Translations under genes and position numbers: made by a program
Shown: in pieces, positions 27,249-35,163 of the stretch
Position numbering within the stretch: the stretch's first letter is position 1
Layout of the letters: each line of letters begins with the position of its first letter
Notes under the pieces: model-generated
Databases searched by the model: none
Told to the model about the DNA's origin: nothing
The model's input: the letters and a program-made list of their open reading frames with translations, nothing else
Assembly: GCA_019739225.1 (NCBI GenBank)
Contig: JAHHDT010000001.1
Location: 62,001-126,000, forward strand
Length of the DNA: 64,000 bases
From: Aquamicrobium sp.
GTDB taxonomy: Bacteria > Pseudomonadota > Alphaproteobacteria > Rhizobiales > Rhizobiaceae
Direction: 5' to 3'

Positions 27249-27286
27249 TCCTGACAGATGGGTGTCAGGAGCCTCCTGCTATTCCC
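27249..27286 (+). promoter_or_regulatory. palindromic operator and extended -10 upstream of GFA-family gene
   Basis: tcctgaca-gatggg-tgtcagga (27249-27270) is followed by gcctcctgctattccc, with TGC-TATTCC as a possible extended -10. It shares the palindrome core, 6-base spacer and downstream bases with 8543-8580 before the GST gene. Confidence 0.6.
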
Positions 27287-27317
27287 CGCCGCATCATCGG
27301 AACGACAGGAGGCCATG

Positions 27318-27683
27318 ATGATCGTCAAGGGAAGCTGCCATTGCGGCGCGACACGGTTCGAGCTCGCCTTCGAACCCGAAAGCGTGACGGAGTGCAACTG
27401 CTCGATCTGCTCCAAGCGGGGCGGCCTCTGGGCCTATTATTCGCCGGCCGACGTCACATTCACCCGCGACGAGGCCAAGGCGTCATACGAATGGGGCGCG
27501 AAGGTCGGCAGCCACAATTTCTGCGCCCGCTGCGGCTGCACGACCTATGGCGAGTTTCCCGATTTTTCCACCGGAGAGCCCGACTACGACAGACCGAGGC
27601 TATCGATCAACGCCCGGCTCATCGACGATTTCGACGTCGCCTCGATCCCAGTGGAGCGCATCGACGGCAAAAACCTCTGGTGA
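27318..27683 (+). CDS. GFA family protein (glutathione-dependent formaldehyde-activating enzyme-like)
   Basis: A 121-residue zinc-binding protein of the Gfa/CENP-V fold. Cysteine motifs are in the standard order: GSCHCGATRFE, ECNCSICSKRG and CARCGCTTYGEF, supplying two zinc sites. Characterised Gfa accelerates the reaction of glutathione with formaldehyde, though most family members are of unproven function. The second ATG (27318) is preferred because aggagg at 27307-27312 is then five bases away; 27315 is the alternative. The promoter region carries the same palindromic module as the GST gene at 8615. Confidence 0.87.
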   Translation: MIVKGSCHCGATRFELAFEPESVTECNCSICSKRGGLWAYYSPADVTFTRDEAKASYEWGAKVGSHNFCARCGCTTYGEFPDFSTGEPDYDRPRLSINARLIDDFDVASIPVERIDGKNLW

Positions 27684-27777
27684 GCGGAACGTGGCGCCGG
27701 TTCTTGGCATTGCCGCGCACAAGGCCTATTCAAGGCAAGGTTTGTCCGCAGCGGACCGGATCGGGGCCGGAGGATCG

Positions 27778-28026
27778 ATGCTCAGAATCGAGAAGGTTGC
27801 CATCTCGGACATCTACGTGCCGACGGCCAGGCGAAAGACGCTGCACCCCGACACGGTAAGGTTGCTCGCCGAGGACATCCTGGAGAACGGCATGAAGACG
27901 CCCATCCAGGTGCGCAAGGACACGAACCGCTACGTTCTGGTCGAAGGGCTGCACCGGCTGGAAGCAGCGAAGTGGCTGGGCGAGTCGACGATCGACAGCT
28001 ATCTGGTTCAGGCACGGCGGCACTGA
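27778..28026 (+). CDS. stand-alone ParB/sulfiredoxin-like N-terminal domain protein
   Basis: An 82-residue protein consisting only of a ParB-N/sulfiredoxin-like fold: MLRIEKVAISDIYVPTARRK, then ILENGMKTPIQVRKD and LVEGLHRLEAAKWLGE, the last resembling the GxHRxxA nucleotide-binding box. There is no helix-turn-helix or dimerisation domain, so it is not a partition ParB. The start at 27778 follows ggagg. Its role is unknown; related small proteins are recurrent in alphaproteobacteria as far as I know. It lies 94 bases after the GFA-family gene. Confidence 0.75.
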   Translation: MLRIEKVAISDIYVPTARRKTLHPDTVRLLAEDILENGMKTPIQVRKDTNRYVLVEGLHRLEAAKWLGESTIDSYLVQARRH

Positions 28027-28069
28027 ACCCTTCCGCCTTTCACGTGGCCGCTGAAGCGCGAGACATGCA

Positions 28070-28579
28070 ATGATCTATGTATGCCCGATGACAAAGGTGG
28101 ACGAGACGGTGACGTCCGCGGGCGCACGGCGGCTGGTAACGCTTCTCAACGGCGGCACGCCATTCGAACGGCCGGTTTCCATCGTGCCCACGAATCACCT
28201 GTTCCTGTCGATGAACGACATCGTTGAGGACCATCCCGAGATGGTGGCGCCCGCCCGCGATCACGTCGAGACGCTGCTTGATTTCGTGCGCGGCTGGGAT
28301 CGCGCGACGCCTCTGGTCATCAACTGCTTCGCCGGCATCAGCCGCTCCACGGCTTCGGCCTACATCACCGCGGCGGCACTCAATCCAGAGCGCGACGAAG
28401 GCGAACTCGCCTGGACCCTTCGCCGGCTCTCACCATCGGCCACGCCCAATGCGCGGCTGGTGCGCCATGCGGATGCGATACTCGGTCGCAACGGCCGGAT
28501 GATTTCCGCGATAGAGGCGATCGGGCGCGGCGCCGATGCCTTCGAGGGAGCGCCATTCGCACTGCCCGTCGACCTCTGA
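28070..28579 (+). CDS. protein tyrosine phosphatase-like protein
   Basis: A 169-residue cytoplasmic protein with the phosphatase P-loop CFAGISRST (CX5R) near residue 86, preceded by FVRGWDRATPLVIN. The small size, MIYVCPMTKVDETV start and helical C-terminus resemble the tyrosine/dual-specificity phosphatase-like family found in Rhizobiales. The general-acid aspartate cannot be assigned with confidence. It begins 43 bases after the ParB-like gene and is the last gene before the nuo promoter region. Confidence 0.82.
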   Translation: MIYVCPMTKVDETVTSAGARRLVTLLNGGTPFERPVSIVPTNHLFLSMNDIVEDHPEMVAPARDHVETLLDFVRGWDRATPLVINCFAGISRSTASAYITAAALNPERDEGELAWTLRRLSPSATPNARLVRHADAILGRNGRMISAIEAIGRGADAFEGAPFALPVDL

Positions 28580-28777
28580 AGCCTGTGCTGTGCGCCTGAC
28601 GCAGCGCTCTGCGGGACAGCCGCGGTTCCCCAGCGTAAACGCTCGAATGAACGCTGTGTTCAGCATTCGGGACGCATGGAAATCGGGCCAATGTTTGACT
28701 TGCTTCGCGGGAACGCCTGCGCTAACCCTCGCCGCGTTGCAACAAGCCTTTGCCGCACCGGGTCTCGCCGGAGAATT

Positions 28778-28811
28778 TGTCGCGGTGTTGTCCCGGTTCG
28801 GTGCTATAGAC
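28778..28811 (+). promoter_or_regulatory. possible nuo operon promoter
   Basis: TTGTCG (28778-28783) and GCTATA / TATAGA (28804-28811) lie 32-65 bases before nuoA in the 263-base gap. The spacing of about 20 is longer than ideal, so this is a weak call. Confidence 0.3.
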
Positions 28812-28842
28812 TTGGCCGGGTGATGGCCAACGGAAAACGACC

Positions 28843-29208
28843 ATGAGCGAACTTCTCAGTTCATATTTGCCCATCGTGATTTTCATCGGCGTCGCGCTCG
28901 TCGTGGGACTGGCGCTGATCGTTGCGCCGTTCCTCGTGGCGTATCGCAATCCGGACCCGGAAAAGCTTTCGGCCTACGAATGCGGCTTCAACGCCTTCGA
29001 CGACGCGCGCATGAAGTTCGACATCCGCTTCTACCTGGTCGCAATTCTCTTCATCATCTTCGACCTCGAAGTGGCTTTCCTGTTTCCCTGGGCCGTCTCG
29101 TTCGGCGAGATCGGCTGGCTCGGCTTCTGGTCCATGCTCGTCTTCCTGGGCGTGCTGACCATCGGCTTCATCTATGAATGGAAGAAGGGAGCGCTGGAAT
29201 GGGATTGA
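28843..29208 (+). CDS. nuoA: NADH-quinone oxidoreductase subunit A
   Basis: A 121-residue complex I membrane subunit with three helices at about 10-32, 65-85 and 92-114. The conserved loop [20 protein letters not shown], which helps form the quinone-site region, is intact, followed by [19 protein letters not shown]. It is the first gene of the operon, and its 3' end overlaps nuoB by ten bases. Only a weak ribosome-binding site (gga) precedes the ATG. Confidence 0.97.
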   Translation: MSELLSSYLPIVIFIGVALVVGLALIVAPFLVAYRNPDPEKLSAYECGFNAFDDARMKFDIRFYLVAILFIIFDLEVAFLFPWAVSFGEIGWLGFWSMLVFLGVLTIGFIYEWKKGALEWD

Positions 29209-29780
29209 ACGACGGCTCCTCCACCCTCGTGGCGCCGAAGCCCAAGGGCATCATCGATCCGAACACCGGCAAGCCCGTCGGCGCGGATGACGTTTTCTTC
29301 GGCGAGATCAATGCCGAGCTTTCCGACAAGGGGTTTCTCGTAACCTCGTCGGAGGCGCTGATCACTTGGGCGCGTACCGGCTCGCTGATGTACATGACCT
29401 TCGGCCTGGCCTGCTGCGCGGTGGAGATGATCCACTCGGCGATGCCGCGCTACGACAGCGAGCGCTTCGGAATCGCGCCGCGCGCCTCACCGCGCCAGTC
29501 GGACGTGATGATCGTCGCCGGCACACTGACCAACAAGATGGCGCCGGCGCTGCGCAAGGTTTACGACCAGATGCCGGAGCCGCGCTACGTCATCTCCATG
29601 GGCTCGTGCGCCAATGGCGGCGGCTACTATCACTATTCCTATTCGGTGGTGCGCGGTTGCGACCGCGTGGTGCCGGTGGACATCTACGTGCCCGGCTGCC
29701 CACCTTCGGCGGAAGCGCTGCTCTACGGCATTCTTCTCCTGCAGAAGAAGATCCGCCGCACCGGCACGATCGAGCGCTGA
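29199..29780 (+). CDS. nuoB: NADH-quinone oxidoreductase subunit B
   Basis: A 193-residue peripheral-arm subunit holding the terminal [4Fe-4S] cluster N2 that passes electrons to quinone. Ligand cysteines are visible in [12 protein letters not shown] (adjacent pair), [10 protein letters not shown] and [15 protein letters not shown]. The N-terminal extension of about 25 residues is normal for alphaproteobacteria. The ATG at 29199 follows gggagcg and overlaps the nuoA end; an upstream ATG at 29178 is less likely. Confidence 0.97.
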   Translation: MGLNDGSSTLVAPKPKGIIDPNTGKPVGADDVFFGEINAELSDKGFLVTSSEALITWARTGSLMYMTFGLACCAVEMIHSAMPRYDSERFGIAPRASPRQSDVMIVAGTLTNKMAPALRKVYDQMPEPRYVISMGSCANGGGYYHYSYSVVRGCDRVVPVDIYVPGCPPSAEALLYGILLLQKKIRRTGTIER

Positions 29781-29790
29781 GAGGCTAAAG

Positions 29791-30396
29791 ATGAGCGAAG
29801 CTCTCAATGACCTTGCAGGCCATGTGACCGAGCGCCTCGGCGCGAAGATCAAGGGCGCCACGGTTGCCTATGGCGAGCTGACCGTCGACGTCGATGGCGC
29901 CGACATCGTCTCCGTGTTGACCTTCCTGCGCGACGACGTGCAGTGCCGCTTCGTGTCGTTCATCGACATCAGCGGTGCCGACTACCCGATGCGCGAGAAG
30001 CGCTTCGACGTCGTCTATCACCTGCTGTCGCCGCACCAGAACCTGCGCATCCGCGTGAAGGTGGCGACGGACGAAGACACGCCGGTGCCTTCTGCGACGG
30101 CGGTCTATCCCGGCGCGGACTGGTTCGAACGCGAGGCCTACGACCTCTACGGCATCCTGTTTTCCGGTCATCCTGAGCTGCGCCGCATCTTGACCGATTA
30201 CGGTTTCGAGGGGCACCCGCTGCGCAAGGATTTCCCGCTGACGGGCTTCGTCGAGGTTCGCTACGACGACGAGGTCAAGCGCGTGGTCTACGAGCCGGTC
30301 GAGCTCAAGCAGGAATTCCGCAATTTCGATTTTCTTTCGCCCTGGGAAGGCACCGACTACGTGCTGCCCGGTGACGAAAAAGCGAAGCCGAACTGA
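29791..30396 (+). CDS. nuoC: NADH-quinone oxidoreductase subunit C
   Basis: A 201-residue separate NuoC (30-kDa subunit), not fused to NuoD as it is in E. coli. The signature [20 protein letters not shown] and the following [20 protein letters not shown] are complete. The ATG at 29791 lies ten bases after the nuoB stop and just after gaggct. It shapes the junction with NuoB and NuoD near the quinone site. Confidence 0.97.
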   Translation: MSEALNDLAGHVTERLGAKIKGATVAYGELTVDVDGADIVSVLTFLRDDVQCRFVSFIDISGADYPMREKRFDVVYHLLSPHQNLRIRVKVATDEDTPVPSATAVYPGADWFEREAYDLYGILFSGHPELRRILTDYGFEGHPLRKDFPLTGFVEVRYDDEVKRVVYEPVELKQEFRNFDFLSPWEGTDYVLPGDEKAKPN

Positions 30397-30404
30397 GGCT
30401 AGCC

Positions 30405-31595
30405 ATGGCTGAAACCGCCGTTCGCAATTTCAACATCAATTTCGGCCCGCAGCATCCGGCCGCGCACGGCGTGCTGCGCCTCGTGCTGGAGCTGGACGGG
30501 GAGGTGGTGGACCGCGCCGATCCGCATATCGGCCTGCTGCATCGCGGCACCGAGAAGCTGATCGAGCACAAGACCTATCTGCAGGCCGTGCCGTATCTCG
30601 ATCGCCTCGACTACTGCGCGCCGATGAACCAGGAGCACGCCTTCGCGCTGGCGACCGAGCGGCTGCTGGGTATCGAGGTGCCGAAGCGCGGGCAGATCAT
30701 CCGCGTGCTCTACTCCGAGATCGGCCGCATCATGTCGCACATCCTCAATGTGACGACGCAGGCCATGGACGTCGGCGCGCTGACCCCGCCGCTGTGGGGC
30801 TTCGAAGAGCGCGAGAAGCTGATGGTCTTCTACGAGCGCGCCTCGGGTTCGCGCATGCATGCGGCCTATTTCCGCCCAGGCGGCGTTCACCAGGATCTGC
30901 CCGAGAAGCTGGTCCAGGACATCGGCGACTGGATCGACCCGTTCCTGAAGACCGTAGACAATCTCGACGATCTCCTGACCGGCAACCGTATCTTCAAGCA
31001 ACGCAACGTCGATATCGCCGTCGTGTCGCTCGAGGACGCATGGGCGCTCGGTTTCTCCGGCGTGATGGTGCGCGGCTCGGGCGCGGCCTGGGACCTGCGC
31101 AAGTCGCAGCCCTACGAATGCTACGCCGAGATGGATTTCGACGTGCCGATCGGCAAGAACGGCGACTGCTTCGACCGCTATCTCATCCGCATGGAAGAGA
31201 TGCGCCAGTCGGCCAGGATCATTCGCCAGTGCGTCGACCTGCTGCTGGGCAAGGAGAAGGTTGGGCCGGTCTCGACAACCGACGGCAAGGTCGTTCCGCC
31301 GAAGCGGGCCGCGATGAAGCGCTCGATGGAAGCGCTGATCCACCACTTCAAGCTCTACACCGAGGGTTATCGCGTCCCGGCCGGCGAGGTTTACGCCGCC
31401 GTCGAGGCGCCCAAGGGCGAGTTCGGCGTCTATCTGGTCTCCGACGGCACCAACAAGCCGTATCGCTGCAAGCTGCGCGCCCCCGGTTTCGCGCATCTCC
31501 AGGCGATGGATTTCCTGTGCAAGGGCCACATGCTGGCCGACGTCTCCGCAATCCTCGGATCCATCGACATCGTGTTTGGTGAGGTCGACCGGTAA
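30405..31595 (+). CDS. nuoD: NADH-quinone oxidoreductase subunit D
   Basis: A 396-residue 49-kDa subunit forming much of the quinone-binding cavity. It starts with the hallmark [21 protein letters not shown], and includes [15 protein letters not shown] and the C-terminal [13 protein letters not shown]. Its TAA stop shares bases with the ATG of the next, non-canonical gene (TAATG), so translation of that gene is coupled to nuoD. Confidence 0.97.
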   Translation: MAETAVRNFNINFGPQHPAAHGVLRLVLELDGEVVDRADPHIGLLHRGTEKLIEHKTYLQAVPYLDRLDYCAPMNQEHAFALATERLLGIEVPKRGQIIRVLYSEIGRIMSHILNVTTQAMDVGALTPPLWGFEEREKLMVFYERASGSRMHAAYFRPGGVHQDLPEKLVQDIGDWIDPFLKTVDNLDDLLTGNRIFKQRNVDIAVVSLEDAWALGFSGVMVRGSGAAWDLRKSQPYECYAEMDFDVPIGKNGDCFDRYLIRMEEMRQSARIIRQCVDLLLGKEKVGPVSTTDGKVVPPKRAAMKRSMEALIHHFKLYTEGYRVPAGEVYAAVEAPKGEFGVYLVSDGTNKPYRCKLRAPGFAHLQAMDFLCKGHMLADVSAILGSIDIVFGEVDR

Positions 31596-31864
31596 TGGCG
31601 AACACCAACTGCCAGACGCACGGCCCCCAGAAGGCGACATTTGTCTGCGTCCACGCCGTCGACACGCTTTACGATCGTCGGCCGCGTGGGTTCCACTGGA
31701 CGAGTGTGGATGACGAGGACCCGTGCGGGTGGTGTGAGGAATGTCACGAGCGGTATCTTGCCGCCGGTGAAGAATGGGTCGGAGAGGCCGAAGCAAAGCT
31801 GGACGCCAAACTGCTTTGCATAGACTGCTTCCGATCGCTAATCAGACTTAACGGTTTTAACTGA
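31595..31864 (+). CDS. small Cys/His-rich protein encoded within the nuo operon, between nuoD and nuoE
   Basis: An 89-residue protein that is not a known complex I subunit. It has seven cysteines and three nearby histidines in zinc-finger-like spacing: Cys6-x2-His9, Cys18-x-His20 (TFVCVH), Cys44-x2-Cys47-x2-Cys50-His51 (CGWCEECH) and Cys75-x2-Cys78 (CIDCF). The rest is acidic and aromatic. The layout recalls small stand-alone proteins with a C..HG...TFVC.H start that I have seen in scattered bacteria without a set function. The start overlaps the nuoD stop (TAATG) and the stop overlaps the nuoE start (TGATG), so it must be co-translated with complex I subunits. Zinc binding, assembly help or regulation are all possible; none is shown. 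Confidence 0.75.
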   Translation: MANTNCQTHGPQKATFVCVHAVDTLYDRRPRGFHWTSVDDEDPCGWCEECHERYLAAGEEWVGEAEAKLDAKLLCIDCFRSLIRLNGFN

Positions 31865-33120
31865 TGTCAGTCCGCCGTCTCGCAGAAGCCAGCGTCCAGC
31901 CAGCCAGCTTCGCCTTCAACAAGGCGAACACGGCGTGGGCCAAGCAAACCATCAAGAAATATCCGGTTGGCCGGCAGCAGTCGGCCGTCATACCCTTGCT
32001 CATGCGCGCACAGGAGCAGGACGGCTGGGTGACGCGTTCGGCCATCGAGCATGTCGCCGACATGCTGGACATGCCCTATATCCGCGTGCTCGAGGTCGCG
32101 ACCTTTTATACGCAGTTCCAGTTGAAGCCGGTGGGCACTCGCGCCCATGTGCAGGTCTGCGGTACGACGCCCTGCATGCTGCGCGGCTCCGAAGCGCTGA
32201 TGGATGTCTGTCGCTCGAAAATTCATGCCGAGCAGTTCCACACCAATGAAGACGGCACGCTGTCCTGGGAAGAAGTGGAATGCCTCGGCGCCTGCGTGAA
32301 CGCGCCGATGGTCATGATCTTCAAGGACGCCTATGAGGACCTGACGCCCGAGCGGCTGGCCGAGATCATCGACGAGTTCGAGGCCGGCAAGGGCGCTTCG
32401 GTTCCGACCGGCCCGCAGAACGGCCGCACCTTCTCGGCACCGCAATCCGGGCTGACCTCGCTGACCGACGAGCAGGCGGTGCTGAAGTCGACCCGCGACA
32501 AGGCCGCGAAGACCGCCGCCAAGTCGCAGAAGGCGGAAGCAAACCAGGTGCCGCCGACGCAGGCCGCCAAGCCGAAGACGGACGCTCCCGAGACCAACCC
32601 GGCGATCAAGTCGCCGTCGAAGGTGAAGGTGAGCGCGAGCGTCGAGAAGTCCGCCAGCGTCAAGGCGCCGAAGGAGAACAAGGCCGCAGCCGATAAGGCC
32701 GAACCTGCGGTCGAAAAGACCGACAAGGGGCGCACGCATCCGGACAAGCATGCCGACGCGGCATCCGCGTTCAAGGCGCCGGAGACCAAGCGAAGCAAGC
32801 CGGCTGCGAAAGCCGAAACGCAAGCGGCTCCGTCGCTGGAAGACAAGAACCGGCCGGCGGCGGTCGAGCGTCCCGCGCAGCCGGACGACCTCAAGCTGAT
32901 CTCGGGCGTCGGCCCGAAGCTGGAAGGCGTTCTCAACGGGCTCGGCATCTATACCTACGCGCAGGTCGCGTCGTGGAAGAAGGCAGAGCGCGACTGGGTC
33001 GACGACTATCTCAGGTTCAAGGGCCGCATCGAGCGCGACGACTGGGTGAAGCAGGCCAAGGCGCTCGCCAAGGGCGGCGAAGCCGAATACATCCGCGTCT
33101 TCGGCAAGAAGCCGCGCTAA
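31864..33120 (+). CDS. nuoE: NADH-quinone oxidoreductase subunit E with C-terminal helix-hairpin-helix-like extension
   Basis: A 418-residue protein, far longer than the roughly 165-240 residues of a minimal NuoE. Residues 1-180 are the thioredoxin-like subunit with the [2Fe-2S] N1a ligands Cys99, Cys104, Cys140 and Cys144 ([21 protein letters not shown]). Residues about 185-335 are a low-complexity Lys/Ala/Pro/Ser linker. Residues 336-418 form a compact domain, [20 protein letters not shown] and so on, with the GVGPKLE hairpin of helix-hairpin-helix folds. That domain is closely similar to the C-terminus of the 34495 protein. Extended NuoE proteins are known in other alphaproteobacteria such as Rhodobacter capsulatus; the role of the extension is not established to my knowledge. 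Confidence 0.94.
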   Translation: MSVRRLAEASVQPASFAFNKANTAWAKQTIKKYPVGRQQSAVIPLLMRAQEQDGWVTRSAIEHVADMLDMPYIRVLEVATFYTQFQLKPVGTRAHVQVCGTTPCMLRGSEALMDVCRSKIHAEQFHTNEDGTLSWEEVECLGACVNAPMVMIFKDAYEDLTPERLAEIIDEFEAGKGASVPTGPQNGRTFSAPQSGLTSLTDEQAVLKSTRDKAAKTAAKSQKAEANQVPPTQAAKPKTDAPETNPAIKSPSKVKVSASVEKSASVKAPKENKAAADKAEPAVEKTDKGRTHPDKHADAASAFKAPETKRSKPAAKAETQAAPSLEDKNRPAAVERPAQPDDLKLISGVGPKLEGVLNGLGIYTYAQVASWKKAERDWVDDYLRFKGRIERDDWVKQAKALAKGGEAEYIRVFGKKPR

Positions 33121-33131
33121 GGGGGTTAGAG

Positions 33132-34436
33132 ATGCTTCAGGACAAGGACCGCATCTTCACCAACATCTACGGCCAGTTCGATAATTCGCTGGCCGGCGCG
33201 ATGCGTCGCGGGCATTGGGACGACACCAAGGCGCTGATCGACAAGGGCCGCGACTGGATCATCAACGAGATGAAGGCGTCCGGCCTGCGCGGTCGCGGCG
33301 GCGCGGGCTTCCCGACCGGCCTGAAATGGTCGTTCATGCCCAAGGAAACTGACGGGCGTCCGCATTACCTCGTCGTCAATGCCGACGAATCCGAGCCCGG
33401 CACCTGCAAGGACCGCGAAATCCTGCGCCACGATCCGCACACGCTGGTCGAAGGCTGCCTGATCGCGGGCTTCGCCATGGGTGCACACACGGCGTACATC
33501 TATGTGCGCGGCGAGTTCATCCGCGAGCGCGAGGCGCTGCAGCGCGCAATCGATGAAGCCTACGACGCCGGCCTGCTGGGCAGGAACAACAAGAACGGCT
33601 GGGATTTCGACGTCTACGTCCATCACGGCGCCGGCGCCTATATCTGCGGCGAGGAAACCGCGCTACTGGAGAGCCTGGAAGGCAAGAAGGGCCAGCCGCG
33701 CCTGAAGCCGCCATTCCCGGCCAATGTCGGCCTCTATGGCTGCCCGACGACGGTCAACAATGTCGAGTCGATCGCGGTTGCGCCGACCATCCTGCGCCGC
33801 GGCGCTTCGTGGTTCTCGTCCTTTGGCCGGCCGAACAATGTCGGCACCAAGCTTTTCTGCGTATCGGGTCATGTCAACACGCCGACCACGGTCGAAGAGG
33901 CGATGTCGATCCCGTTTCGCGAGCTGATCGACAAGCATTGCGGCGGCATTCGCGGCGGCTGGGACAATCTGCTGGCGGTCATCCCGGGCGGCTCCTCGGT
34001 GCCGCTGGTACCTGCCGAGCAGATCATCGACACGCCGATGGACTTCGATTCGCTGCGCGACCTGAAGTCGGGCCTCGGCACGGCGGCAGTGATCGTCATG
34101 GACAAGTCGACGGACATCGTGAAGGCGATCGCGCGGCTCTCCTACTTCTACAAGCATGAGAGCTGTGGCCAGTGCACGCCGTGCCGCGAAGGCACCGGCT
34201 GGATGTGGCGGGTCATGGAGCGCCTGGTGCGCGGCGAGGCGCAGAAGCGCGAGATCGACATGCTGCTCGACGTGACCAAGCAGGTCGAAGGCCACACGAT
34301 CTGCGCGCTCGGCGATGCCGCGGCCTGGCCGATCCAGGGCCTGATCCGGCATTTCCGCCCCGAGATCGAGCGGCGGATAGACGAGTTCACACGCAACGCC
34401 CACCGCGCCGAGCCGGTGCTGGTCGCGGCGGAGTAA
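33132..34436 (+). CDS. nuoF: NADH-quinone oxidoreductase subunit F
   Basis: A 434-residue flavoprotein subunit that oxidises NADH with FMN and holds [4Fe-4S] cluster N3. The FMN/NADH-binding glycine motifs [16 protein letters not shown] and [19 protein letters not shown] are complete. The cluster ligands are in [16 protein letters not shown] plus the later Cys in [12 protein letters not shown]. The ATG at 33132 is 11 bases after nuoE. It is followed by an accessory gene rather than directly by nuoG. Confidence 0.97.
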   Translation: MLQDKDRIFTNIYGQFDNSLAGAMRRGHWDDTKALIDKGRDWIINEMKASGLRGRGGAGFPTGLKWSFMPKETDGRPHYLVVNADESEPGTCKDREILRHDPHTLVEGCLIAGFAMGAHTAYIYVRGEFIREREALQRAIDEAYDAGLLGRNNKNGWDFDVYVHHGAGAYICGEETALLESLEGKKGQPRLKPPFPANVGLYGCPTTVNNVESIAVAPTILRRGASWFSSFGRPNNVGTKLFCVSGHVNTPTTVEEAMSIPFRELIDKHCGGIRGGWDNLLAVIPGGSSVPLVPAEQIIDTPMDFDSLRDLKSGLGTAAVIVMDKSTDIVKAIARLSYFYKHESCGQCTPCREGTGWMWRVMERLVRGEAQKREIDMLLDVTKQVEGHTICALGDAAAWPIQGLIRHFRPEIERRIDEFTRNAHRAEPVLVAAE

Positions 34437-34494
34437 TAAGGGAAACGGCCTGACGCAGGGCGCGACCGGCAAGACGGCGACGCCCAACGGAACG

Positions 34495-35094
34495 ATGCCT
34501 GAGATGAGCAAGAGCCAGGAAACCACAACGGCCTACGATGCCGCCATGCCGCAGGAGATCGCCGGTGCGATCAACCTGATGGCGCATCCGTTCGCGGGCG
34601 CCGCCGCCATGGGCGCGCTGGGCGTCGGCCTTGCGGGCCAGGCGATGGGCATGTGGCTTGGCGCCATGGCCGGCGCTGCCGAAGCCTCGCAGCGGCTGAT
34701 GCAAGGCCTCTCGGACGAGGCGGCGCCAGCGCCGCGTCCCGCTGCGAAGCCGGCTCCGCTCACGCTCGTCGTGTCGCGGCCGGCGCAGGACAGGAAGCCT
34801 GCGACTATCGCCAAGGCGAAGGCCCCGGCGCGCAACGCGCAAACGGCGAAGGCTCCGGCAGGAAAGCCGGCGCCGATGGAGAAGCCGGCGCAGCCGGACG
34901 ACCTCAAGGCGATCGGCGGGATTGGGCCGAAGCTGGAAAAGGTGCTGAACGAACTCGGCATCTGGACTTACGGCCAGGTGGCAGCGTTGCAGCCGGCAGA
35001 GCTTGCCTGGCTGGACGATCATCTGGGATTTGCCGGCCGCATCGGCCGCGACGACTGGGTCGGGCAGGCGAAGGCGCTTTCGGCAGGCGCGTGA
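34495..35094 (+). CDS. accessory nuo-operon protein with helix-hairpin-helix-like domain, between nuoF and nuoG
   Basis: A 199-residue protein. Residues 20-70 are a Gly/Ala/Met-rich amphipathic or weakly hydrophobic stretch (INLMAHPFAGAAAMGALG). Residues 75-128 are a Pro/Ala/Lys linker. Residues 131-199 repeat the C-terminal domain of NuoE: QPDDLKAIGGIGPKLEKVLN, LGIWTYGQVA, GRIGRDDWVGQAKAL. Over about 65 residues roughly 60% of positions match by eye. The gene is in the operon but not a canonical subunit; unassigned ORFs also occur in the Rhodobacter capsulatus nuo locus. An alternative start is ATG 34504. A shared partner or binding surface with NuoE is inferred. Confidence 0.78.
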   Translation: MPEMSKSQETTTAYDAAMPQEIAGAINLMAHPFAGAAAMGALGVGLAGQAMGMWLGAMAGAAEASQRLMQGLSDEAAPAPRPAAKPAPLTLVVSRPAQDRKPATIAKAKAPARNAQTAKAPAGKPAPMEKPAQPDDLKAIGGIGPKLEKVLNELGIWTYGQVAALQPAELAWLDDHLGFAGRIGRDDWVGQAKALSAGA

Positions 35095-35163
35095 CGAAGA
35101 ATTTCGGCGCCGGACGCGGTGCCCAAAGCAAGGATTGCGGATATTCCGCGGGGTTGAGGCGAT

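Noticed and set aside
28536-28823. 95-codon open frame between the phosphatase-like gene and nuoA
   Set aside because: It overlaps the end of the phosphatase-like gene, has no ribosome-binding site or motif, and lies in the expected nuo promoter region.
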